Assembly (NCBI GenBank): GCA_914767715.1
Contig: OU612071.1
Location: forward strand, 25,851,681 to 25,915,680
Source: Membranipora membranacea
Lineage: Eukaryota > Bryozoa > Gymnolaemata > Cheilostomatida > Membraniporidae
Direction: 5' to 3'
DNA: 64,000 nt
This document shows positions 1 to 12,800 of the stretch, piece by piece (within the stretch, counting starts at the first letter, position 1; every line of letters begins with the position of its first letter). The position numbers and the translations under genes are program-made. The notes below the pieces were generated by a model that made no database searches, was not told the DNA's origin, and worked only from the letters and a program-made list of their open reading frames with translations.

Positions 1-3000
1 CGTTAGTGGAACGCTAGATTGCGACGTTTTGACGTTTGCGACGTTTGTGGGTCCAACAGGGAGGTTCGGACCGACAGGCTGTGTAAAGCTATGGGTACTA
101 CTAAAATGATTGATGTAGTGGCAGACATAAGCAGTATGGAATATACTTATCAGGAAGGCTTCTAACTGATGGTAATAGATGAATATTTGAATGTTTGACC
201 CAATAAGTATCATCATGTGTTGCAATGTTGGTAGGCCGTATATTTTATAGCGACCCTAGCAGCTAATTACCCACGCAGTCTATCCTAAGCTGTGTAATAT
301 CCAGCTCGATATGTAAACCAAGCTTAGGCAGAAGAAGTACAATTTTATATAATATGGCTAGATTAACTGCTGTCCCAGATGGCCTGTTCCAAATCTCTGT
401 GAGACATTTCATGTGCGTTATAATGAATTAAACTAGAAGTCATGGAATACGATAAAAAAAACAACGTTATTTTATTACTCACGTGACCTTGAGGTCAGTC
501 TCTAGTACAGTTTGTTACTTTTGTGTCTTATGTTCTGTACACTGTTGGCAAGCTGCTGATTGACCTGAAAGAACATTAGATTTGATGACTTTCTAAGAAT
601 AAAAATCAATAGATGCATAACAAACAAACAACACTGGCTGGTAGCCGATCAAGATCCTGAAACGGATTATAAACAGATCACCACCATGTACAAAATTGTA
701 AACATCTTTCCATCACCATGTCGCAGATGATTAAGCTTTAGAGAAACAATGCATACCTGAAACTCCTCTCCTACAGTCTAGTTCCTTCCGATCCTGATCT
801 ACTGCAGCGCAGTACAGTCGGATAAAAATTTACTTGGAAGACGAACGTTCGAGTTTGTCATGCCTAAATGAGAAAATGCATGATAATATCTCTGGATTGA
901 ATATACAGCTCATAAGAGGTATACCTCTAGAGTTAATGAGCATTGATAGATAAGGGGGAGAGATTCTATTGGATGAACTTAAAGAGGAAGTTCCTGTGCG
1001 TTATGGGATGTCACCAGTGACAGTATGAAGGACGTATGGCTGTTACTTTAAATTATTGTCGATCACTTATTAGCAACTGTCCAAATATAAAATAGGAGCT
1101 TGCTGATAACGGTCATAATAAGCTTTCTAAGGGCAGCTATATCTCTGATAAACACAGACAGAGTATGAGGCTATACAAACATAGCAGAGACCACAGATAT
1201 TTATCTATGCTCTCTGTACTTGGACTGACTGCTCGTAAAGCTACCTGTTACTATTTATGCGTAGTTGTGTACTCGTTTATCACCTTTGAGCATGCCGGGT
1301 TTATCAGTTTAAGGATCAAAGACAACATTCTAACTATCGATGCTATAGGCCAACATGGGCAGATTGCTTTTTCATGAAGTTGTTTGATCATTTTAGATTT
1401 CATGGTTTGCAACGCCATCATCACCGCCATGGCCATCAAGTACGTCGCCACAACCTGCAAGCTCTGAGACTGCATTGAGTTTACGTTTCAGGGACAGCCA
1501 ATGAAATCGAAGCATCTCGGAGATGGCCGGGTAATACCTGTATTATAGTATCATGGAGCGCATACCATTTTGGAACAGGTTATATTTAGCAACTTTATAT
1601 AGTTCCTTTTTCTCTCTAATTATTGATCGGCTCTGTTCTTCTATCATCTTTACGTTCAGAAACTGGCAAGAATATATTCTGTGACATATTTTGACCCTCC
1701 CCTTACTTTGGCATTACCTTCCTCGTAACGATCATGGTATCTATGATTATATGTAAAATAAAATATTACAGCTCTCTGACCAAACCCATCTCGGACCTGT
1801 TTGTTAGCTATGAGAATGAAACCAAACACTTTAATCTCAGGTGACCCCTAATACTCTCATAGTCAGACCATTGTGTGTGATCCCAGTCTTATCTGACTGC
1901 ATTATTAGCATCATTTGACACACTATATCAGCTTTGTTTATCTACTGTATATAATACAAAGTTCAACCTATCATGTGACTCAGAGACACAGAACCACACA
2001 CATAGGTACATTGCACCTTGATTATACTTTGCTGTAATCAATCGAATTCAGACCAGCACAAGTTACTATCCCACAATGCATCTCGAGCTTAATATCATAG
2101 ACCTAATACCACCCACAGTGAAATGACTCAGGAAACCCTTCAATGTAGTCTTCACACTCAGATCTTCTTTGACAAAATCAAACACACAACTAGTCAAACA
2201 ATCAGTAACAATGGTCCACGTAGTACCTGGTAACTCAAGATAACCCCAAATTGGCTTCTAAGTCAAATACTAAACACACCTACTGGTTTTATCTGTCAGG
2301 TTATCCTGGCTTGTTGATCAACCGGAGCTTGCAGATTGCTGAGAAAAAAAAGTGGGCTAAAGAGAAAAGGCTCGTTCTCAACAGCTTCCCGAGATTGTCT
2401 ACAAATGGCCTGATATTCAGTGTTTTATGCGGATTTTGGGCAATAAATAAAATCGGGCGTTTGGTGATATAAAATCAATTCATGATATATGTCATGAATT
2501 TGTCTGTGGTGTAAACATTCATTTATATATGCACGGTGCGCTAAGAACTATGAAGTTATTCACTTTACTAATGACAATCTGAGAGTTCTGTTTAGCCTTA
2601 CATTGCAGAAGAACTGTCGCTGTTACATGTTCTATACAATAGTAACAAATAGCAATGATTTTTAGTTACAAAACAATGATTTTTGTAAACTCAAAAATTG
2701 GAGTTGTGCTTTCGTAACAACAGAAAACAAGGCTCGCTAGTTTAATATGGAATGTGGTCTTAGGGTACAACTGATATCTTTACAAATATCAGAATGTTTT
2801 ATCGATTAAAACTTTTAGGACATCAAATGTATTCAGTCTCCATGGAGAAACAAGAAATGAGTGTCTGCAGCATGTGAATATTTCTCTGTAATTGTTGCTC
2901 TTTTCTGCCTATGTAAGAGTATCTTATCTGCTTACATCAAACATAACGTGGTTAAAAGGGTGAGTATCAATTAAAGATAGATTATATCTCCGTTTTATCC

Positions 3001-3480
3001 CTAAATTTGTACAACATGAGTGAGAAGCAACAACAAGTAAGGTTTTTGTTTAAGTTTGTTAGTTGGTAGTACTACCTACTAACTAACTAGTACTAGTAGT
3101 AGGCCTAAGTTAATTTTACTCCAGTCATATAGTAGTTTAAGCGAATGAGCTACGATTATGTTTATATATGCAGTAATTATTGTAGCTAATCAAGCCAGCA
3201 AGCCACACAGGGTGATAATTATTCTAGTAGAATATAAGAATAAATCAACATTTGTAGACAGTCCAGTTCTGTATGGGGCAATGCCAGTTTAAAAAAACAA
3301 AATCATAGTGGAGGGCTCGTTGGTTAAGCCCATGTTGCAGTGTAAGACATAATATAGATACTCAGTCTGATCCACACACGGGTGTTGAACAACATGTCTT
3401 ACTGCACTCACTAGAACAATGGATTTTTTACGATATAGGCTGTATAACAATGCTGTATTGTATTTAAGAACAATGTTGTA
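1..3480. other. Intergenic, no gene recognised
   Basis: AT-rich sequence upstream of the CCDC180 gene. Only short open frames without splice signals or family resemblance are present on either strand. It may hold the 5' untranslated exon and promoter of the plus-strand gene starting at 3913, but I see no clear TATA box or initiator that I would defend. Confidence 0.5.
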
Positions 3481-3760
3481 GAGGCCCTGTCTTACAACAC
3501 CCCTCGCCAGCGAAGGTTATTAGTGCCCGTTCAATAAACATTTATGCCATTCTGATAGTACTGGTTTTTCTTACAACCTATCAGGGGGTCTGAGGAAGTC
3601 ACTGTGTCTGGCAGTTTGTTCCACTCCTTGGCAGTCTCGATATAGAACAAACGCTGGCTGAACGTACAAATGCCCAACAGCTTTGCTCTCAGGTGCTACT
3701 GGAGGGGCTGCAAACAGACCTTTGTTACAATGGTCACGGCAATCACTTTTTAACCCATTG
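3480..3760 (-). mobile_element. Decayed non-LTR retrotransposon (LINE) 3' fragment
   Basis: Read on the minus strand, this stretch encodes SQRLFYIETAKEWNKLPD, followed by residues like TVTSSDPL. This is the typical C-terminal tail of LINE reverse-transcriptase proteins (aromatic-x-R-T/A-x-x-W-N-x-L-P). The upstream part of the same protein, with words such as APESKAVG, continues in another frame, so the copy is frameshifted. It is 5' truncated and clearly inactive. It sits just upstream of the CCDC180 start. The clade (CR1/L2/RTE group) cannot be decided from this short piece. Confidence 0.7.
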
Positions 3761-3912
3761 CGCTTGTAGTGTGTAGGATATATCAGTCCTGTCAGCCCAC
3801 TATAACTCTCACTATATGATATTCTGTTAGAACTCTGACATACAGAAGCTCTAACTAGTAAGCTTTCACTACTTGCTGTTATTATTAAACTTATGATTAC
3901 AGCTGATTCATC

Positions 3913-6841
3913 ATGGCTGAAGCCTTAGATTTCAGGCATCCTGATCAGCCATCATTGGAGAGCTCACTACACGCCCCTCCTGGCTCTGAACTGGAGAGCT
4001 TTATAGATGATCTCAATCCTAACCAGGTGAGCCTGACTGAAGTCATTCAATCACATTTCAGATTTAATCCAGGTCGTTACAGATTAATTGTAAAAAAACT
4101 TTATTCTGCAATGTCTCAATTCCATGGGTAAATTATTACGCATGCTTATATCCTCATATAGTATTTGATGTTATTAGTAGGTCTACAACAGATAGTATAA
4201 TATAATGTCATGTGTACCACAGATAGTATATGATTTTATAAGTAGGCCTACCACAGAAAGTCTGTGATATTACGAGTACCGCAGATAGTATATTACGAGT
4301 ACTGTAGGTAGGAGTCAAGATTTTAATCTGATTGTATTTTATAACAGATTGTTCACCACATACACAGACCTCGTCACTCACGTCTCAGACATCATCACAA
4401 CACGTCTTCATCAGCTGCTTCTGTAGGTAACCGGAAACAGCTCTCTAATGGAGGAGGTAATAATAGTGGTAAGCTTAGTAAGAGATCTCAATCACTAGAT
4501 ATAGCAGCAGGTGGAGTACAGAGTACAGTTAATGTGGAGTCAGTACCCAGCGGTCATGTCTATAAACAGCTATTTGATGCTGGGGTAAGATTATGTCATA
4601 TACCAATAGGCCTTATACTCTTTACAAACCTGGCATCATGAGTGTCTGTTGACCTTGAAGTTCACCGAAAACAGTTCAAAGATGTCCTAAATATGTTCTC
4701 AAATAAAACATAAATGAGGCCATTCTGGAGTAAATCTGAAAGTTAATTTTTCTTATACAGCCACCGATGGTCTCTACAGTTAAAGTTTCTACTACAGTCA
4801 AGGTCTGTATTCTTGATTATCTCGTTGTTCATAAAATTTTAATAACAGGTACAGCTGAGGAAAGGATATGATGTATCTAAATCAGTACGAGATGAGAAAG
4901 GTGGACCTAAGATTAAAACTAGATTCGGTGGAGTACCATTAGTACACATGACACGCGATCCAGTGAAGGAGGGGACAGGTATACTGGGCCCCCGACAACA
5001 GGAGTGGCTCTCAGGCTTTCCTAATGAAAGCTCAATAGAGAATCCAGTTCTCTACAAGTAAGAACTTTATACTGAGATCTGAAACTCTTTGATTTATAGT
5101 GAAGGTTGTATAGAGACCTGCCGAAGTCTATTGTTGTGTTTTAGCCAGTTGATGATAAGTGCACCACTGTCGGTAGGGGAGAGGGAGGCGACATACACCT
5201 CAAGAAAAATATCATCATAACCTTGTAATCAATTAGAGAATGTCATCTTTTCTTACCTTACAATTATAGAGATCATCAAGCTTATAATCACAGAGAGATT
5301 CAAGTTTTTGATATGTTACTTTCAGATATGAGCAGGAGTTTAGATCTTCTGTAGACGTGGAATCAGAATCTGACTCGGCTCTTAAAGAAGTCAGAGATCT
5401 GCCAGATGTTGTCGGTATGTATATGTCTGGTCTGCATTATATGTGTACATCTACTTGGTAAATGTACAGCATAACGGGTGAATTTATCTACCAACGGGTT
5501 ATTCAGTTCCCTCAATGATGTAAATGACGTATACATATATACAGCCGAATATAAAATAATTGTCCAGTTTTGTGCTTATCTTGCTGGGTCCCTACTGATC
5601 ACATGACGTGCGAAATGATATATGATTATAGTGAGTAAGAAGACAGGATCTAATGTGATAGAGAAGATAGCGAGGAGTAGAGAGGAGAGACATGAATCTG
5701 CTCTAGATGAGATGCATCAGGAGTTACTTCTCATATCTTCTGTAAGTTTATAATATTATATCCTTTCCCAGCAGTGGACGATGTAATTCTGAAAACTCTG
5801 ATATGTGTATGATAAATTAAATAGGTGGTAGAGACAATGCTGAGTTTGATTTTGCACTCTGAATTGTGGATAACGCTATCAATACGCCTATATAAGGGAT
5901 GATGAGACCAAACTATCCAATTAGCCAACCTGCCTTTCACTGCCAGACGACTAGTGTCATTTTATTAGTGCATCTTTTATTTTTCTAGCATCATTTTTTA
6001 TTTATAACATTATTATTGTAGGAGTTGGAGCCTCGAGTTGAGAAAGCTGGATATAATCTTATGGAGAAGTTAGAGGAGAGTAATTCTGAGATCTCACAGC
6101 TTGTTAATGAGATAGAGGATAACGAGGTAACTCCTCCCTCTCCCCCCCCTACTCCTCCCCCCTCCCCTCCACTGGGAGATAATAATGGTGCAACCTCGTT
6201 ATCCCATAAATACTGAAATATAGAGCTTAGTATGATTTAACTCTAGCAAATCTTACCCTAACAAATCCTCCCAAGACGATTCAAACTCAAATTGAACACA
6301 AATATAGAGTATAAATTCGAGTTATTTGGAAGGGTAAAGGTCAATTCATTGGGTTTTTCACTAACTCATCTCATTTTCATTTCTGTGGCCTAATGGACAA
6401 GGCGTCTGACTTCGAATCAGAAGATTGTGGGTTCGAGTCCCATCAGGGTCAGTGGTTTTGTAATCACCAGTCTCTATCGGATAGGCCTACTATTATAAAA
6501 TTACACAAGTTACTAGTTATTAGTGAATATAGTCTGTTAGCTGACCATCTGCTCCTATCTGAGGTTTGACTCAAACAAGATCTACAAGAGATACAGAGGG
6601 ATCAAAACTGTCTTTGAAAGTTACTATAGCCTTAGTTCTTCACTTTAAATCTGTGACTTCGGGGTAGAGAGAGATGGCTCGTCATATTGTTATTACCTGT
6701 TTGTAGAAGCTACTGTCTCATACACAGACAGAGTTACAGACGACCTGGTCTGATATACAACAGAAATCATCACAGAGACGTATCTATATAAATAATACAA
6801 CTCAGATGTTAAATACTATAGAGGATGAGAGAACTAACAGG
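3913..6841 (+). CDS. CCDC180: CCDC180 exons 1-7 (N-terminus)
   Basis: Exons: 1, 3913-4026; 2, 4348-4584; 3, 4849-5057; 4, 5326-5414; 5, 5632-5741; 6, 6022-6126; 7, 6707-6841. The start is the first ATG of the open frame (MAEALDFRHP), preceded by stops. Exon 2 is a His/Ser/Asn-rich linker ending in GHVYKQLFDAG, the usual N-terminal landmark of the family. Exons 4-7 are helical and run into the DUF4455 region (LPDVVVSKKTGSNVIEKIA, then EKLEESNSEISQLVNEIED). Exons 3-4 and 4-5 share split codons; the other junctions are phase 0. Confidence 0.92.
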
Positions 6842-9800
6842 GTATGACATCACTTCCAGTCTGTCTCAGACTCCCAGTCTGAACAGCATGGTATCAATAG
6901 TCTCATCATATTTTTGGATCAAAATCAAGCATCATATCTGGTATTACAATGCTATCTTGTCAAATCTCTCCTGAAATAGCCTCTCATCTGATACAAGATG
7001 AAGAATATACATTATTGTTGACCTATCGGTTTCTGTCACTGCATTGGGTTTTAAAGTGCTTGTAAAGGACCAGATTTTTTGGTATCATTCTAGAGATCTC
7101 AGTATAGTTTAGAACATTATTCTATGTTCAAAAGCAGCCTGTGGCCCAGTCAAGACTTATTTGCCCTCAAAGTTGGGATGAGAAGGTACTAAAAAGGTAC
7201 TATGTTTTCCTTTGGAGTTGTGATCACTTGTTGAAAATAGTACCTTTTTAGTACCTCAGATTATAATGGGAATATACAGTACTTTGTAACTAAGGGGTAT
7301 TGTTATGACACAGTGGTTTTGATATTCTGCATGTGATATCAAAACACACAGAATTTATCTATTGAATGAATGAGTGAATACAAGGCATTATTTATCTGTC
7401 CCATGTGGTTTAGCTGGTAAAATGGGATAGTGTATGACATTTCATAATTCAATGACAAAGCTAACGATCTAAATCAAACATGGCAAAAAATTACAGCTCT
7501 AGCTCATCCGACAGTGAGAATGAAAATTACAGGGAGATTAACAGCTCTAGTGAGAGCAAGATTGAATATCATTTAGGAGGCATTTGTAGCAAATCGACGT
7601 CGAGTCCATGTGATTATCAGAGGGAAAATATCTCTGAGGTAGTAACACCACCCAAGTTTAAATCTGTATGATTTCGGCCACTGGAAATAACCCACAGTGC
7701 TTTGGCAGATACAACATTTTCTGTTTACCATGGTTACTGCTCGAGATAGAAATTGGCAATATAAAGGCAGATCAATGCATCGCTAAGTATTTCAAGGCTT
7801 TGTTTACATTAATATGATGAATAAATGAGATTGTGGCTATGACATTCCAATCAAACTCCGTCTTCAGTCCCCCATGAAAACCAGTGATATGCTTCAATTA
7901 TTAGCATCATGAATAGCGGCTTTCAATAGAATTTCAATGGACGATACAAAATTTACACAGGTAGATTGTGTGTTTTTCTTGAAAATATGTATTTCCAAAT
8001 CGCACAGAAATCTAAAATAAATTCTTTGTAAATCTCGACATTTCAGGCATTAGGATGATGTTGAAATCCAAAGCATGCCATGATTAATACTGAGTGATTT
8101 GAGGTTTTGACAATCTTTTCAACAATTTTTGCAAATATTCTGATGTTTAAACACTCAAGGTTGTTTTGGATAAACTGTGTCATTTACATTGTTTAAAAAC
8201 TAGAAATTACAAGTCACCAAGTAAATTCAACTCAATAAATTTGTCATCTAGTTGTTTCGGACTTCAGGGTGATGTAAAATGTAAATGAATTTGACTGCCT
8301 CCTAAAGAGAAGTATTGATAATCGTGTTAACAGTGGGATACCTTGAGAAACTTTCTATTTTTTCATTAAATCTTGTCCATCTGTGTGCATCACAGATACT
8401 CAGCACATCTTAACATAGACTATCAATATTACTGACTGAGTGCAGCAGGTCTTATGAGAGCACATGTCACTGCACACAACAGTCACTTAGGAAATTAATC
8501 TGTCGAGTTTTTGAGTTATTTCGTCAGTATGGAACTGATTTGGGAGGCTAGTGTTGGGTAAATTGCAAGATTTGGTACAAACTATAAAGCATTGCATGGA
8601 CCATGTTTGGGTGAATCTGAAATAAGCAAGGCTTTGTCAGCAGGAAGAATCAATTGCTCCATTATAATCTTATTTTAACAGAGCAAACAAGCGCATCGGT
8701 CTGAAATGAAAATCACTCATTTTCATGCTTGAAAAACAGCCAACAGGGAATGCGTCAAAGCAATGAAGAGGGAGTTCATTGGTCAAAGTCATAGTCGTTG
8801 ATTGTAATGTACAGTGGTTCTTCTAATCTTTTCTTCGACATGGGCTCATAACAGATATAAAGGTTGTTTTGATTAGCGGTCTCAACTCATCAAATAGTGT
8901 GTATACAAATTATAGAACTTTCTTTTGAACTTTTATGTCATCAGACAGACTTGTGAGTGACTTTGTCATTTATTTGCAAAAGTTGTTATCTAACCACGAT
9001 AGTCACTAATATTACAGTATTTCCCCAATAACAGGCTCATCACAAATCGCCTGGACTAGTTGGGCGGTGCATGAGTAGGCAACTCAATGTTGTTAACTTA
9101 TATCCCCCAAACCTACCAGACCAAATAACTCTGATGACTAATTTTATATGCAAATGCATGCGTGATAGCTGTCTTAATCTGATTTCAAGCTCAAAAATGA
9201 TACTAAGAAACCTGTTCCTTTACAAACACTTTAAAAAAAGTCAACTAATTTTCTCCCTATCTGAGATGTATTACTTTAACCTCTGGCTATGAAAATTTAC
9301 AATATTATGTTATTTGTCAGGGAAATTTGAGAGTACACCACAACCTTACTGGTTTGTTTACTTCTGTTTATAGGTCACTGTAGTACTGAGTAAGTACACA
9401 GATATTCTGAAGTCGATCGCTCACGCTGCAAAACCCGACCTTGATAAGGTTATAGACAAGGAATCACAGCTTCTTAATAAGACTATACTGAGTAACAGAA
9501 GATGTTACTGTGAGCTCAATATGAGATTATTATCAGCTGATATAGAGAGGGAGAGAAAGATGCATGACCTATATAACCTCAAAAATAAAGAATGGAAAAA
9601 ATTCAAGGTAAGTTACAAAAGACAACTTAGGGATGAGAAAACCAAGTCGGTGATGACTTCAATATCCTATCATCCACCACCTGTACGCGCTATTTCAGGC
9701 CAAGATTTATGAGTTGAGGGGAGGAATGTAATTTCATTGACAGATTTGCCTGAAGCTGTCCTCTTTTCATGAACTTACTTCAAGGAGTGGGCAACTTCTA

Positions 9801-12800
9801 ATATGATAACTAAAATCATGTTTTGAATTTCTATTTGACTCCAGTCTAGAAGTAGATGTAGATAATTAATTATTCATGTTATTATATTTTAGGTAGCGGA
9901 GGCTCTGAAGTCATTTGAGGATTTCATGACACAGAAATGTATCACAAATCCAACCTCAGTAACTGATGTGATCAGGAATATGGTGGAGGATCAGAAACGA
10001 GTACAACAGAAAAGGATCGAACTACTCGATACAATCAAGTAAGTCCCAATATTCATACATGGAGTTTTATGTCAATTGAATAGTTTGGAATTTTAGATAG
10101 TCCTAGAACTCTCATTATCCCGTTCATAAAATTCCCCTACTAAAACCCAAAGCTTATACTATTCTATGGAGGAATGAGGAATGCTTGAACTGACGCTGTC
10201 ACGCAAGGAAATGCACACTCGTTGATTTCTGTAGAGGTCGGAGATAACTAATCGATGCTTTTATCTCAGAATATTCACCTAATTGTAAAACTCAGGGTAT
10301 GAAATCAATCAAATTGGTGAAATAGTGGCATTTTCACCATGTTACTAGTGAAAACTGATGATATTATCACTTAGCCATTTATTTCACCATCTGATTTCAT
10401 TAGTTTCTGTAAATTACTCTCCCTTTAGGTAACAAAGCTGAGAATAAGGGCAGATTATGTTATACCGAAATAAGTTGTAAATGGGGATATTCACGATTCT
10501 AGTGGCAATATATGGTAGGATCAATCGGCTGTTCTACCTCATCACCATCTCAGCTTTGTTAATTTTCTGTTACAGAGAGTTCAGACCCCCGACAGCCACT
10601 AAGAAGTCAGTCTATACTTGGAACGATCAGATTGAGGAGTTGTCTTCTCTTCTGAGTGAAGTGAATCAGAGATACATGCAGCAGGTATATGAGGAATATG
10701 AGAAAGTCTGTGAGAAATGTGCTAACAAGGCTACACAACTCAGGGTATGTATATGTCTAGTGTACACATCTCAACACTTTGTTCCACAGGGTGTCCTTCA
10801 GTCATCAATCTGTAGCTTCATGGCCTCCCACCTCAAATCTATACCCATCTATGCCTGACAATCTGTACTATGCTAGTTTGATGGATGAATGGTTGCATAT
10901 AGCTATATCAGGGAAATTCAGACATGCTGGGTGTCCTTGCTATAGATGATGTCATCAACAGAGTCAGCACAGTGATGTTGTACAAAGGAGTTAACTCTGG
11001 TTTATGAGTATGTCAACTTATTCTTCGCCACCTATTCTAAGTGCTAGCTTACGATGTACATATTCGAATTATCTAAGTTTTAGACTGTTTTATATTTGCA
11101 TAGAGTTATCTTATTTTCAGACTGAGTTGATTAAGTCCGGCGCTGTGTTACCCCAGGAAGCGGATCAGTTAGTAAATGATACTCTTATACCGATGATCGG
11201 AAGTCAGCAGAAGATTTACGAGGCTAATATGGAACAGATTGATGTAAGTCTGTAGTTTCAGTATTGAGTTTATATATTATCTGCCATTAGTGTGGAAGGT
11301 ATATCATAAAATGGCTTTTAATGTAGTATTATATATTAGTGTAGTGTAGGGTAGTATTTATAGTAATCTAAAGAATAAAGTTTTTGATTCTTTGTCTCAT
11401 AGACTTTGATATTTAGTCTTGGTACTCCTTTTACATATCACATCTCAAGCATTGATCATCTAGGGTAGTTCTAGCTTTCCTCTCCCTCGACTCAATATTC
11501 AGTGAGCCTGAATAATATCAGAGTCTCACATCAGCCTCACCAGGTCTTAATGCTGATTGTTTACAGAGAGAGATAGAGAAGCAGGGTAATCAGATAACAG
11601 AACAACTTCAGCTTCTATTTAAGTATTGTCAGGGAGCTGCTCATATCTGGGATGTTCATGAGGTACGTATTATACTAGAGTTACCAAGAAATATGAAATA
11701 CTGTCTGAAAACAGTTTGATGAGGGACCCTTAAGATCTCATCATTCCTAAGGAAGTTCCCTAATACTGGCATGACGTAATGGGTCTTTCTATTAAAAACT
11801 GCCAAAATAACAATCTGACCACTCACTGACTGAGTGATTGAGACCTGCTAGTGTCTTGCTCACAAGTCGCTCAACCATAGATTGAACTATATACATTATG
11901 AGTGAGCGATCTTGGAAGGAATTTGTCTAATTGAAACACCAAGTGAGCGTTAATTTTGAGCGATGTGATGGTGATGATTTGCTATAGTAAAGCATCGATC
12001 TTTCTAATTAAAAGACCCCCTGGCTGTTGTTTATAAAGCTTATGAGACACAATTTTCTCATTTACAGATTGGATTAGCTCAGACAGAAAGAGCTTTACAG
12101 GAAAAGTTACTGCTGGCCAGACGAGATCACGACCTTGAGAATCAGGATAGAGAGAATCAGCTCGATATAATCATGGATAAGATGAGGCAAGACGCTAACG
12201 AGATCAACCTCTCTAAAAACCTCAAAAAGGTAATGAAGACTTTTATTGCGAAATACAAGAATAGTACTCAGTCTTCTAAACTGCGTAATGCACAGCATAA
12301 TACAATACATATCACATAACATAGTACCCGGCGTGAGGGATTGAATAATTCACAGTGATGTATCAAGCGTACACATGCATACAACGCGTAATGCACTGCG
12401 TGATACAAAGCGTGATACACTGTGTCTAAAGCTTCCACTAATTCTTGCAAATGAAATTTCGTACGAATCTCAGCCTGCCACACATGATTGTAATTTCCCA
12501 AATTCGTACTAATGATTTATGGGTGTAATCCTCCCCAGCCAATCTAAACCATAGGCCTACAGTGATAACTAAAAAATTGAACCAAGGAGAAGCTGTTTCA
12601 TCTTGTTTATTATACCAACCAGTCCAGTGATTCAGCTTCTGGATATGCTTAGGCTCAACTATCTCCTCATATTCATTCAATTTTATACCCCATTAGTCAT
12701 TGTAACCCTTCTCCCTCTTGCTCCAGGTCCAAATCAATGAGAAGATCCACATATTGATCATTCATTCCATCTTTTTGTGTAAAGTTGTTTACAAGATATG

